From Heterobasidion occidentale (taxonomy: Eukaryota > Basidiomycota > Agaricomycetes > Russulales > Bondarzewiaceae): DNA of 64,000 nt. The stretch spans positions 186,001-250,000 of the forward strand of contig JBCAQO010000010.1 of NCBI GenBank assembly GCA_039111635.1, given 5' to 3'. The stretch's first letter is position 1. Each line of letters opens with the position of its first letter. The notes under the pieces were generated by a model. That model made no database searches. It saw only the letters and a list, made by a program, of their open reading frames with translations, and was not told where the DNA came from. Shown here piece by piece: positions 21,017 through 33,300 of this stretch. A program made the position numbers and the translations under genes.

Positions 21017-22255
21017 ATGTCCTCCTCCTACCTGCCCACGCCCACAACCAAGGATCTCTCCATCCTCGAGCCCGAGTTTCGCGACTTCATCGGCAACTTC
21101 CCAGACACAACCGAGACCGCAGAGACGGGCGATGTCGTCGTTAACTTCATGCGCTCCATCCCGCCTCGGCCGCACGACGATCCGCGCGTGATCAAGCAAG
21201 ACATCCAAGTCTCCAGCCCCAACGCTCCATCCACGCAGCCGCCCGTCAACGTGCGCGTCTACAGTCCAAAGGACGTCGATCCAGCGCGACCGCTCCCCGT
21301 GCTGCTTTGGATGGTACGCGCCCACCCCCCTTGCCCTACGCAGTCTGCAGCGCTGAGTGCGCGAGACCACAGCACCACGGTGGATTTTTCTCCGCGGGAC
21401 CACTCCGCTTGGACCCCTTTTGCAGCGCGATCGCGGCCGAGGCGAACATCATCATGATCGCACCCGCGTATCGCCAGACACCCGAGCACCCCTTCCCCGC
21501 ACGTACGTCCTCGCGCGAGCCCCACGAGCTCCACGCAACTTGGCTAATGATCCACTGCTGATCGTGGGCCCCGGGCGCGCGCTGACAACGCGATCCCCCA
21601 GCGTTCGACGACTGCTACGAGGTGCTGCGCTGGATCACGACTTCCCCAGAGACGAGTCGCTACGCGATCGACAGCACCAAGTTCGCGGTCGGCGGGACGT
21701 CCGTGGGCGGCACCGTCGCGATCGGGCTCGCGCTCAAGCTGCGCGAGGAGACGGGGAGCACGAAAGCGATCAGCCTGCTGCTCCTCGACGACACCAGCTT
21801 CACCGACAAGCCCAACACGTACTCTACGTTCCACAACCCGATCAACAAGATCTGGAACGCCAACGTCACGCGCTACGCGTGGCAGTTCTACCTCCCGAAC
21901 GGCTCGGACGCACTCGACCCCGCCACGCGCAGCTACGTCGTGCCCGCGCTCGCGACAGATCTCACGGGGCTGCCGCAAACGATGATGATGTGCGCGCAAT
22001 GGGATGACCTGACTGACGACGCGATCGCATTCGCGAGCCGCCTCCTGCAGGCTGGCATCCCCACCGAAATCCACGTAAGCCCCATTCTGCGCAACCGCCG
22101 TCTACATACGGCCGATCTGACTTTTCCGCTGCGCGTTTGCAACACAGACGTACCGGGGCACCTTCCACGTATCGGACAAGTTCTTACATAACGCCAAGAT
22201 GAGCATCCGCAAGCGCCAGAACATCGTCGACGCGCTGGAGGCTGCATTTGCCTGA
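21017..22255 (+). CDS. Alpha/beta hydrolase, HSL-like (fold-3)
   Basis: Probable serine esterase or lipase. Four exons (21017-21313, 21373-21502, 21602-22074, 22148-22255) join cleanly. The oxyanion-hole motif reads HHGGFFSAG, a variant of the usual HGGG. The nucleophile elbow is GGTSVGGTVA, with Ser in G-T-S-V-G. The acid is probably in CAQWDDLTDDA, and the His is in TYRGTFHVSD, which starts the last exon. About 335 residues, normal for the family. No signal peptide is visible (MSSSYLPTPTTKDLS), which suggests a cytosolic or lipid-body-associated enzyme. The substrate cannot be named from sequence. It shares a 555-bp promoter region with the desaturase gene. Confidence 0.85.
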
Positions 22256-25251
22256 TTGGCGATGGGTGGGATCAATGGGCAGTATCCAGCATTTGATAGA
22301 ATCTGTACATCAGAAATCGCACCTCTCCGCAATCTGCATTGTTTCGACGTACCACGAAAGCGAAGGTTCCCTTTGTGCGACTTTGCTTGCCGTTTGACTG
22401 GATCGCACGCCAGGGGGAGAGATGGGATGGCGCTCATGACCCGCTGTTCGCGGATTTCGCGCACCCATGTGATAGGAACGAGCAAAACCTGGGGTCAACT
22501 CCGATTCTGTAGAAGCACCGCCGCATCAAGCATCAACGCGCCTACGCCCATAGATTGCAAAGGGACGACAAACCAAGTTGAAGAACCTGCGTACATGTGC
22601 GGCCGACGGCTTCTGCACCATCTGATCTCACAGATATCAAGCACGGACAAATGCGACCCTGCGTCATCAATTGGGGAACAATGAAGCGCGCTTCTGATTG
22701 TCCTCAGTGCTTTCGTCTCCAGATGCTGCCCTGCAGAGACGAACAGTACGCAACGGCGCCGTGCTCAGTACCTGTCGAGCGCCCACGTGAACAGACAATG
22801 GCACGCAGAAACGATATTTCGTACCTCCCAGCCGGCGCCCAAGCCTCGCCTCGCGTCGGCTCGCATCGACCCTTGCTCTGCGCGTTCTGCGACATACCGA
22901 GATGTGCGTGCATAATCCACCGCAAGAATCGCGAGGGTGGTGTCACGACGGTGCGGGCACCCGTCAATGGAAATGCGCTCCGAGGGTTCGATTCGGACTT
23001 TGTGCGGGTGCCCATCGTCGCGTTCGCATCAAAGAATCGGATCGCGACGCAGCCAGCGCTGGAGCGCCCGTGACGGTCAGAGCTGGTCAGAGACAAACGC
23101 TTCGGCGCCTGCCATTCGGCGGCCGGGGACACGAGCGCGTCGGCGCGTCGGCCCCGCCAGCCACGTGGTTGCTATGGGGGCTCACGGCGACAATTTGCGC
23201 TCCCGCAGGACGACGCCGTGCACTCGCCGTGCGCGGGGCAGTTGATTTTTCTCAACAGATCGCACCCTCCTCGACCGCGCTGCAAATCAGAAGGGTCGCG
23301 GCGAAGACGCCGGCGATGCAAAATGTCCAGGCATGTCGGACTGAGTGGGGGTCCAGCAGTGCTCATTGCTTCCTCGGAAAGTCAGTCCTCGTTGCGATCA
23401 TTGCAGGTCACGATACAATGCAGTCACTCGTGGCGATGGTGCGACGGTCCAAAAAAGGAGGCTCACGTACGCGCGTGCTCTAGAAACCCGCTCGGCGAGT
23501 CTCGATGGTCGCACGCACTGACGTTTGGCTATATTAATCCGTGCAGGTTCACGTATACGCTGCAGAGTCGCGTCTTAATGAAGAAGCAGCGCTCGGAGAA
23601 TTAGCAAAAAAGTGACTCGCGGAATTTCGCCTCGTCTGACCACCTATTTCACCTCCCAAGTCCGATAGGTAGAACCCGGCGCGCCGTCCCTCCAGCATCG
23701 AGAACACGTCGAACCTCGGATGGCTGATCGAGCCTGATTTGAGCTTTTCCCAGTGACGCATTTGTAGACGTGCGATCCCCTCGGGACGACCGTCGCCCTT
23801 CTGCCCGGGGCTGGCGTGCGGGGCTTCTGCCGCCCAAACGCAAACAATCAGAGGCCCGTGATAGGCCTCCGAGCGCAGTAGGTTTCGTACTTGCTTACCA
23901 TAACCAGCCGCGCCACGCCAATCTCCTCGCGCTCGCAGCTGACAACCCGCCTCCTTCCGCCGCCACCGTCGCTGCACGCGTCGCTTCCCTTCTTCCCTTC
24001 CACGAAGAGCTGCGCCCTGTCCCGGAACTCAGCCGTCGATGCTTCAGTGCGCGCAAGTAAGAACCTCGTACTTGACTATCTGATCTCCCGACCCCGACCC
24101 TCCCCGACCCCGACGCCTCACCAGGCATCAGACACTGGCCACGGAAATCTCCCCGGCGTGATTGGCGTTGCGGGGCAGTCTGTGGGGCCGGCCCGGTTTC
24201 TTCTCTCCACTCGAGCATCAGACGGACCCCTCCCCTTTCCCCGCGCCGCTTAGCCTGATGGGGTGCATCGCAGGCCACGCTCGATCACGATGCATCGCGC
24301 GATCGTATACAGCTCATTGTTCGTTACTTACCCCGCGCCGCGCGCGCGAATGAACGAACAAGCGTGTTGATTGCGGAACTATTTTGCCCCATGGGCAGGC
24401 GAAAGCGCTGCGGGTGGCGGACGCCATCGCTCCCCGTCGCTCGTAAATGCCGATCGTGCCGTCGTACGGCGTGCGCACCCAGAAAGGATCGACAAGCAAC
24501 CGTGAATCGAGCCACGGTGTCCATCTCATCGAGCGCACCGCTCTTGCTGCCAAGCGCGATATCCCACGCTCTCCAGGCCCCGCCGTCCAGAAACGCACCG
24601 CAAGATTCCGATCGTCCCGACCATCCCGACCCTGAGATGCAGATGCAGATGCGGACGAACACGCATCAAAGCTCATCAACGGTGACTGTCCCGCCCGCGC
24701 GCCGCACGCACGGGCGTTCGCATGGATCGCGGGACCGTTGCGTAGGCGAAAAGCACGATAGGTTTCGCTAGATGGCGCACGCGCTCGCTCGCCCGCCTCT
24801 GGCCACGATGTCGATCGTGCACTCGGCCGCCGGTGCGCGCGGTGCGGTGCGGTGCGGTGCAAGCCGCGGCTGGCGTCGGAAAGACAGACAACGGACGGAG
24901 ACTTCCCGCTCGCGCCTCGAAAGAGGCTCGCATTTCGAAGTGCCGCGGCCGACTCTGTGAGATCTGTGTACAGCTGGAGGCGCACCTGCACGCCGTCCCT
25001 TGCCCACAACACGCGACGTCCGCTCGTCCTGCCTCTCACCAGCCGCAAGCGAACAGCCATCCGGTCGCGAATCCGCACACATCCAGACGCCGCCGAGCGA
25101 CGCGAAGAAAGACGAAAAACAAACAATCAAGTTGGAGACAACGACGACAGCAACCGCAGTACACCACGAACACTCGACACCCCGCGCTCTAGATACTCTA
25201 ACACTCTAACACCCCAACACTCTGACCATCGAACCACCCACCCGCCACCGC
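22256..25251. other. GC-rich intergenic region without a supported gene
   Basis: Many overlapping frames are open on both strands, but they are by-products of high GC. None shows a domain, consistent splice sites or protein-like composition. The stretch holds the 3' flanks of two converging hydrolase genes. A low-complexity tract (repeated GGTGC) lies near 24842-24860. Confidence 0.6.
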
Positions 25252-27550
25252 TCACCACCCCGAAAACAACCTCGACTGCTTCGGCTTCTCCTTCGCGTCC
25301 ACGCCCTCCGCGCCGCCGCCGACAAACGCGCCCACCGCGCCGGGCGGCAGCCGCGCGAGCACGTCCGCGAGCGCGACCTCCCGAAAGCCGACGTCCTCGC
25401 GGCCCGCCTGGCGCACGAACCCGTCCGCGTCGCGCGCGAGCGCCGTCGGACGCGGGCGCGGCGCGAGGCCATACTATGCCGCGCCAAATATCCCCACAAC
25501 CGCAATGAGCGACGCCGACAAAGACGAAGACGGGGAGCCGCCGCACGCACCTCCCTCAGCGCGCCCAAAAACTCGCCCACCGGCCTCACATACCACCTCC
25601 GCACGCCCCCTCCCACCCCGCGCTCAAACCACCCAAGATGCCCCCCACCCGCCGTCCGCCCCATCACCAACCACGGACTCGCAAGCGCCTCGCGCAGCGG
25701 CGGCGCCGCGGGCCCCACGATCGGGTCGTCCGCCGCGTTGAGCGCGAGCAGCGGGACGCGCGCGCGGGGGACGAAGCGCGCGGAGCTGATCCGCGCGTAG
25801 TAGTCGTCTGCGCCGCGGAAGCCGTATAGCGGGCTCGTGATCGCGTCGTCGTACGCGCGCAGCGTGACGTGCGGCCGGGCGAACATGTCCGCGAGGAGCG
25901 AGGCGGGGAGCGGCGCCGCGGGCGCGGTGCCGTTGGCGGTTCCGTTCGCGGTGCCGTTGGTGTCGGGGGCGGCGGCGGCGGCGACGGCGGGCGGCTGGAA
26001 CGCGTAGGCGTGCGTCTGGAGGAGGGCGCGGAGGGCGCCGCCGAGGATGCGGTCGTACCCGAAGCGATTCACGAGCGGGCCGCGCTCGGTGTGGTGGCTG
26101 CCGGCGACGAAGTCCCAGACGTTGGCGGCGGCGGCTGCGCCCGAGAGGGGGCACGCGGCGGACTCCTCGCCGATGTACTTTGTGAGCGCGTTTGCGCCGA
26201 GGGAGAAGCCTGGCGCGGGCGGGTGGAGGGTGAGTGGCGGGGAGGAGGGACGGTGAGGTGGATGGGTGCGTACCGAGGGCGTAGATCTCCGAGCCGGGGA
26301 AAGTATGCGTGATCCACAGCACAGTATGGCGAATATCGTCCGTCGTGCCCGCCTGCATCCCGTCGCGCCCATCCCGCCCACGCACCCACCACAATCAACG
26401 CACGTCCAGACTCGAAAAGAAAACCCACGCACATGGTACAGCTTTGGACTGGTCACAGGGCTCCCGTTGCACCCGCGCGAGTTCATCACCACGGCGCGGA
26501 AGCCGCGCGGGCAGAGGTCGGCGAGGGCGGCGCGCACGTAGGACTCGTGCGAGCCGCCTGTGAGGCCGTGCGTGACGAGCACTACCGGCTCTGGGCGCGC
26601 CGTGGCGGCGTCAGCGGCGTCGACGGCGGCGGGGGCGGGGGCGGGGGCGGAGAGCGGGGGCTTGGAGGCGAAGGAGGGCGCGAGGTCGAGCGCGAGGGTG
26701 CCTAGCGCGCGATCGTCCAGTCCGTCAGCCATTCCGTCCGTGCGTGCGTGCGTGCATGTGGAGTGGAGGGGAGGGGAGGGGAGGGAAGCGGGGAGGACGG
26801 GACGGGACGGGACGGGCGGCTCACCTCCGTCGGGGACGTTGATGAAGTGCCTGGGGAGGCGAGGCGTGAGCGCGGTCGCGAACGGGTGCAGGGGCGAGGA
26901 GAGAGGAGGGAGGGGAGGGGGGCACGTACCGCTCGTAGTCGATGACGTCGACCTGCGAAAAGTCTGCGAGGGACGTGTAGATCGTGTGCGCGTGTCCGCT
27001 AGCGGCGCCACGCACGACGCACGACAGAATCCAGCGTCAGCGAGTGCCGGAACCACGCAGCTACATACGGCGACGACGACGAGGTGGGCGGTGCGTACTT
27101 TGGGAGCCACGGGACGCCGGTGAAGCCCGCGCCAGGGCCGAAGAGCGAGGGGACCTTGCGCCTGAGGAGCTCGACGAGGGTCTCCTCCCCAGCGCCGTCG
27201 TCCCTCTCCGCATCCGCCTCCGCCGCCGCCTCGCCCTCCCCCTCCGCCAGTCCCGATCTCGGAGTTTCGTGCCCTGGGGGCGCGGGCGCGGACGCGGGCC
27301 CACCGCGATCTCCGCGCGGGGCCCTGGGGAGGCGCGCGGAGTGGGCCGAGGCGAAGATCTCGAGGGGGATGGTGCGGTCCCAGATGGTGCGCACGGAGAA
27401 GACGAGGGCGTAGAGCGCGAGGGGGGCGGCGAGGAGGAAGAGGGCGAGGAGGAGCGGGAGGGTGGGGATGGCGAGGCGGTGGGCGAGCAGGCGCGCGGCG
27501 GGCCCGGCTGCAGCCGCTGCGGCGACTCGGTCGGCGGAGCGGTTGTACAT
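25252..27550 (-). CDS. EMB8/YheT-like alpha/beta hydrolase, membrane-anchored
   Basis: Family of yeast Eht1/Eeb1/YMR210w (medium-chain acyl ester synthase/esterase) and bacterial YheT. The start MYNRSADRVAAAA at 27550 is followed by one hydrophobic segment (LPLLLALFLLAAPLALYALV), a likely membrane anchor. Then come TIYTSLADFSQVDVIDY, the oxyanion region VTHGLTGGSHESYV, NSRGCNGSPVTS, and the nucleophile elbow ALGFSLGANALTKYIG. The acid is in LALNAADDPIVG and the His in GGGHLGWFE. Several introns are needed. The last, about 25530-25470, moves the reading into a frame ending KEKPKQSRLFSGW with stop at 25252; unspliced, the frame turns into an Arg-rich run that is not credible. A run of ACC triplets precedes the ATG. 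Very high GC. Confidence 0.8.
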
Positions 27551-28268
27551 GGTGGTGGTGGTGGTGGTGGCGAGGGCGAGGGCTCGGGTCTGGACGGCTA
27601 GGCTACTATGCGCGGGCGCGGGCCAGAGCTGGCGGGGTGCGCTAAATAGGGAATGGGAGGGAGGGAGGGACGGGCGGGGTGGGCGAGGCAGGTCGCGCCA
27701 CGAGCAAGTCCGAACGCGAGCATGGGCGATGGGCGAGGCGAGGACGGGGGCGTCGGAGGACGGTCCTGGCACGTGCCGTAAGGGTCCGCCCTTTGCGGTG
27801 GATCAGGCCCCGTCGCCGAGCCGACGCCGCGTCGTCGTGGTGGCGCCCTCAGATCGTGCCCGATCCCACGGGGTTGCGGGGTCCCTGCGAGGGGGCGCCG
27901 AGGGGCCGGCGGGGAGGGGGTGACACATCTCGCAGGCGATGACCGCTATCGCTATCGGATCGCGTCTTGCCCTTCGCTTCCAGCCTGGCTGCACGCACGC
28001 ACTCCTCGGCGAGCCTGCGTTTGTTTATGGCATATCACACACATTGCCCGCATCCACCATCAACTCCCGCCGTCACATGCGTCCGGCCCCATCAGCTCAT
28101 CTAACCCGCGTCCCGTCTCGCCCCCGCGTCTTAAAACCTCCCTCCTCCCCCCCGCTCTGCCCTTTCTGCGCCTGCAGAGCTCCTGCTCGCTCTACTTGCT
28201 ACTCCTCGCACAGCCCTCGCGCAGTCTAGACCTCCCCCCCCGCCGCCGCCCGCTGCCCGCTACCCACC
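27551..28268. promoter_or_regulatory. Divergent promoter, hydrolase and second desaturase
   Basis: A 718-bp spacer between divergent start codons. A strong pyrimidine tract at about 28080-28260 precedes the desaturase ATG, a common core-promoter style in basidiomycetes. A (GGT)n run at 27550-27570 lies at the hydrolase start. No clear TATA box. Confidence 0.45.
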
Positions 28269-30337
28269 ATGTCCGTCCTCAGCCTCTTCTACGACGGCCC
28301 CGAGTACAAGGAACGCCTCACCAAGGACTTTGTCCCTCCAAAGGTACCCTCCCTCCCTCCCTCCCTCCACCTCCACCCTCACGCACGCACTCACCCACCC
28401 ACCCAACCCCGCACAGGCGACCCTCGCAGAGATCCACGCCGCCGTCCCCAAGCACCTCTACAAGAAGTCCACCCTCAAGGCCATCTACTACACCGTCCGC
28501 GACGTCGCCTGCGCGTACGCCTTCTACCGCCTCGGCCTCCTCATCGAGCCCCTCGCACAGCGCCTCGTCGCAAACTACGCAGTCCCCTACGCCGCAGCGC
28601 AGGCCGTCAAGTGGGCGCTGTGGGCCGTGTATTGGCACTGGCAGGGCGTCGCGCTCGCGGGGTGGTGGTGCCTCGGTCAGTGATCCCCCCGCCGTGCGCG
28701 GTCTGTGCTCATCCTTCGCGTGCGGTGCAGGACACGAGGCCGGGCACGGATCGCTCTCCGACTACAGCGCCGTCAACCACGTCCTCGGCTACGGCCTGCA
28801 CACCGTACGTACCCCGCACCCGCACGCACGCGAGCCTGCGCGCTCACGCCCCCGCGCCCCGCACAGTTCCTTCTGGTCCCGTACTACTCCTGGCGCTCCA
28901 CCCACCACGCGCACCACGTACGTCCCTCCCTCCCTCCCCTCTCCCTCTCCCCAACTCACCGCCCTCGCCCCCGCCCGCCGCCCCCAGAAAGCCACCGGCT
29001 CCATCGAGCGCGACGAGAACTACGTCCCGCGCACGCGCACCGACTACGGCCTCCCGCCCGCCCCGGTCGCCCACATCACGGACTACCACGACCTCTTCGA
29101 AGAAACGCCCATCTACAGCCTCGTGCGCATGCTCGCCATGCAGCTCCTCGGCTGGCACGCCTACCTGCTCTACAACGCGCTCGGCTCGCCCATGTACCCC
29201 GAGGGCACGAACCACTTCTATCCGTCCTCGCCGCTGTTTAAGCCTCAGGAGCGGGGGAGTGTGATTGCGAGTAACGTGGGGCTGTCGGTGATGACGAGCG
29301 TGTTGACGTGGTATATACGCGAGGCGGGGATCGGGGCGTTCGTCAAGCTGTATTTCATCCCGTACCTCGTGCGTCCCCCCGTCCCTTCCCCTCCCTCCCT
29401 CTCTCCCCTTCCACTGCGAGCTGACGGTGCGCGGCGCGCGCAGCTCGCGAACCACTGGATCGTGATGCTCACCTTCCTGCACCACTCGGACCCGTCCATC
29501 CCGCACTACCGCAACAAGGAGTGGTCCTTCCTCCGCGGCGCGGTCGCGACGATCGACCGCCCGCTGCTCGGCTGGGCGGGCCGCTTCTTCCTGCACAACG
29601 TCTCGCACGACCACATCGCGCACCATTTCTTTTCGTCGATCCCGTTTTGTGAGTCGTCGCGGGTTTGGGAGCGTGCGTGGGTGTGTGTGAGCTGATGGAG
29701 GCGCGTGCGCGTAGATAATCAGCCGTATGTGACCGAGGCGATCAAGGGCGTCCTCGGCGAAGACTACAACTACGACTCGACGGTGAGCGCGTCCCTCCTC
29801 CTCTCCCACTCCTTCTCCACCATCCACCATCCACCCGTCCCGCCGGACCCGCACGCGTACCTATTCTATTCTATTCTTGTTTGGGGTTTGGGTTTGGTCC
29901 CGCGCCGCCACGCGCGCGTTTGCGTCCGCGTCCGCGTCCGGGACCGGACCGGACCGGACCCGAGCGGTTTTGCGTCCGTCCCCGTCTGTGTGTCCGTGCA
30001 CGTGCGTGCTCCCACGCGCGCCTCTCGTCGCCTCTCGTCTCGTTTCTGCTCGCCCCTCGCCCCTCGCCCCTCGCGCTGTCCCTCCCTCCTCGTCACCGAC
30101 GCTGACGCCTGCCTCCTCCTCTCTCCCGCTTCCCCCACGCGCACGCGCGCGCGCGCCGCCCCCGCGCACGCCCCACAGAACACGTTCCGCGCGCTCTACC
30201 GCTCCTTCCGCGAGTGCTGCTTCATCGAGGACGACGGCGACATCGTGTTCTACAAGAACCAGCACGGCGAGGCGCAGCGCTTCCTCGCCGCGCAGGACGC
30301 CGCCGCGCCCGCGGCCAAGGAGGGGAAGGCGGAGTGA
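28269..30337 (+). CDS. Second delta-12-type fatty acid desaturase
   Basis: Paralogue of the desaturase at 18713, with intact His boxes: LGHEAGHGSLS, SWRSTHHAHH and HNVSHDHIAHHF. Eight exons join without error: 28269-28343, 28417-28675, 28731-28804, 28867-28917, 28988-29368, 29444-29648, 29715-29782 and 30179-30337. The N-terminus, MSVLSLFYDGPEYKERLTKD, is unlike the first paralogue. The last intron is 396 bp, several times the usual size here, and filled with low-complexity CG-rich sequence. Codon third positions are almost all G or C. It could be a delta-12 or an omega-3 (delta-15) enzyme, since these are hard to separate by sequence. Acting after the first paralogue, it may make polyunsaturated chains. 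Confidence 0.9.
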
Positions 30338-33300
30338 GTGAAGGTGGAGTGAGTGAGTGAGCGCGCGCGCGCGCGGTTGCTCGACGCGTGTTTCGTTTTT
30401 TTTTGTGTGTGTGTGTGTGTGTGCGTGTGCGTGATGGTGGTGGTGGCGGTGGCGGTGTTGTTGTTGTTGTTGTTGTGTTGCTGAAGAAGTCCCTCATGCC
30501 TGTTCGTCTGTTGTCTGTCTTTCTGTCTGTTTGTAACCCCCGATCTGTATAGAACCCGCCCCGTCGCGTCCGATCCGATTGACACAAAGCAATCACACTC
30601 GTGTTTCGTTAGATAGATGCCCCCGCCCCCGCTCACGCCCCCGCCCCCGCCCCCGCGTCGCGCGAACCATCCCGCGCGCACGCGCGCAAGCGCGACGTGC
30701 GTGTGTGCTCTCTCGTTCCCGTGCACTCGTGTGCGCGTCTGATTGAATCAGACTCATCGCGAGCGCGGAGCGTGCAAAGTCGGCCGCGCGCGCTCTGCCA
30801 ACAAATTGCAAAGCACGCACGTGTGTATATGTACCGTACGAGCTCAGACGCGCCGAGCCTCGCTACGCGCGGACGAACGGGCCGTGCGTGCGTGCGTGCG
30901 TACTGGCGCGTCTGTTGATCGAGGCGAGCGAGCGAGCGAGCGAGCATGCTCTGGGCTGCACTCTAACCACCGACGATGCCGACGCGCGCGCGCGCGCGCA
31001 CGAACAAACCGACGGACTGACGGGCGGGCGGACGGGCGACGAACGCGTCTGGAGTCGCAATCCCCGACGATGCGCATCTAACATGGGGCCACGTCTCCTT
31101 CGCACCCGACAAGTGAAGGACAAAAGCAGGTGCGTATCGCGCTCTTGCTAGACGCACGGCGCACGGCGCACGGACGCACGGACGCACGAAAGTCGCCAGT
31201 CGCGACGACTCGGGCCCGCGCCCGTCCTTCGTCGTCCGCTCCGTGCGCGTCGTCCGTGCTCGTTGTCCGATGCCTGAGCGCGTCGCTCGCCCGAGAGCCC
31301 GCGACGGCCCGCGAACTCGCCTTGACGTCAAGCCCGCATCCCACACCGCCGCCGATCCGCGCATGCGTATGTGGGGGCCTGTGCCCGTCGAAACACGCAC
31401 GACGGAGTCCGTGTCTCTCTCTCTGGCTCGCGCACATGTCGGAATCGAGCCCCCTCGCAGGCCACAAATGCGCGGCTCTTCTGTTTTCGCCGTCGCCGTC
31501 GCTCGCTCGTCGTCGCGCACGCAGACCCTCCGACGCGTAGTCAGCGCGCGCCGACGGGCGAATCATTTCAACGCCCCCGAGTCCCGAGTCCAATTTCCAG
31601 AACGGAGGCAGTAGTACTGCAATAGCAGGCAGCGGTGGTGAAAGCGGGTCAGCGGTGGACGCGCGGGCCGATTTCAAAATGCCAAAATGAAATGCGCAGG
31701 CGCCGTCAGGTCGCTCGCCGCCGCACCCACCGCGCTGCCTCTCGCCGCCCCCGAAAGAGCCTTGCATGAGTCGATGTCACGCCGCGCGTTCTCCGCCTGG
31801 CTCCCGCCTGGGTCGCGCGCGTCTGTCTCGGATGCGCGACGCGCTTGCGCCGTCAAAGGCAAAGCGATGGGCGCAGATGCCACTGGCTAACTGGCTGGCT
31901 GGCTGGAGCGGCTCCGTGGAGCTCGCGCCGTTACGCGAACGCCTACTGCATGTGAGGGGCTTGAGCGCGGGTGAAGTTCGCCTCAGGCATGCAGGTGATC
32001 ACGACGATGGGCTACGTGAGCCGGGCTACGAGGACGCGCCGTCTGGGGGGCGAGTTCGTCGAGCGACCCGACGTGTGGACGCGACGGTGACACTTCAGAG
32101 GCCAAGCCAAAGTCCAGTAGAAAAAATCGTATCAGCAAAAAAAATCGTATCGTCGGGAACAAGCTGTGGAGAAGATACCTGCGACGATGAGTCATTCGAA
32201 AAGCGAGCCTCTCGCGGCGTGTTGGTCATGATCGTATGTGTGAAATCTCGTATTTGATCAGTGACCTGTGCTATTCGCTGATACGGTCGCATTACTCTGC
32301 GCGTCTGCAGACGGCCGTAAACCGCTGCAAGTTGATCGCTTCCCTGGGCAAAAGACTCATCAGCAGCATGAAAACGGACGAATCGAACGATCGCGCGCCC
32401 CGATCCCCCCATCATCATCAGACCGCGACGCAAAGACGCAAATAGCGCACAGGACACATCAGCGGTGGACCGGAGAACTGCACGCACCCTGTATCCTGGC
32501 CAGCCCTCGTCCACAAAGAATGGAGCAGATTAGGAAGTGCGCGCGATTGCGCTGCGCGAACAATTTGACCATTTGGAGCTGGACGAGGCTTCACGTTCTG
32601 ATGCGCGGGTGCAAGGGCCGTTGGCGGGGAACGTCGAGGAAACGGGCGTCACGTGTGCGATGGTCGGTTGACAGCAAGAGGACGACGTCTGCGGAGGATT
32701 GCATAACGGTGAGCGATGAGAGCCGATGAAGTACTGCACAGGGTCCTGTCGAAGCCAGTAGGACACGAAGCTCAGTTGTCGAGATTGGTGGATCGAAGAG
32801 ATGAATCCCTGCACGCACGTCGGTGCTGTTTGCGCTGACATCAAAATCAGGGTATACGAGCACTGTGCATGGCTAAGGCCAAAACTTGCTTGAAGTAAAT
32901 CATGCGCGAGGATGGAAGCGAACCCCTGCAGATGGCTTAGGGTCAACTTGCACCCAAGCGTTTGCGCCAGCAATGGAGAGTAACAAATCGAGGATCGTAT
33001 CGAAGCTTTATGTTGGAGGTAGATTGACAAGGTGATGCCTCGTTGATTGGTTACGAAAAGTCTGAAGTAAAACGCAAAGTGAAGGGAGATGATCCTGGAG
33101 CGGCACGATAGATTGGTGGGACAGGAAATGAGATCCCGTTCCCTGCCAAATTCAATCAAGGTCAACCACTGTCAACCAGTGGTATCGAAGCTTTCTACGT
33201 ACCTGTCTCATATAATTTCAAGCTACTATTCAAGGCAGTGAAGTAGGATATGCTTGCATAATGACTCGGTACCGATGATGCGTTCGCATCTTTCAACTAA

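Noticed and set aside
22256..25250. Several 100-200 codon frames on both strands
   Set aside because: High GC gives long chance frames. They overlap on opposite strands and have biased Arg/Ala/Pro composition and no motifs.
25206..27110. A single 634-codon minus-strand frame read without introns
   Set aside because: Its middle and end become Arg/Pro-rich nonsense where GT-AG introns fit, while the alternative frame gives normal hydrolase sequence. Only the spliced model was kept.
30693..31770. Overlapping frames up to 229 codons near the microsatellites
   Set aside because: Simple-repeat translations (Arg/Ala/Thr runs) on both strands, with no domain or splice logic.
32530..33165. 211-codon minus-strand frame as a gene
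   Set aside because: Overlapped by another open frame on the same strand, with no family, no splice support and an unclear start; left as low-grade intergenic.
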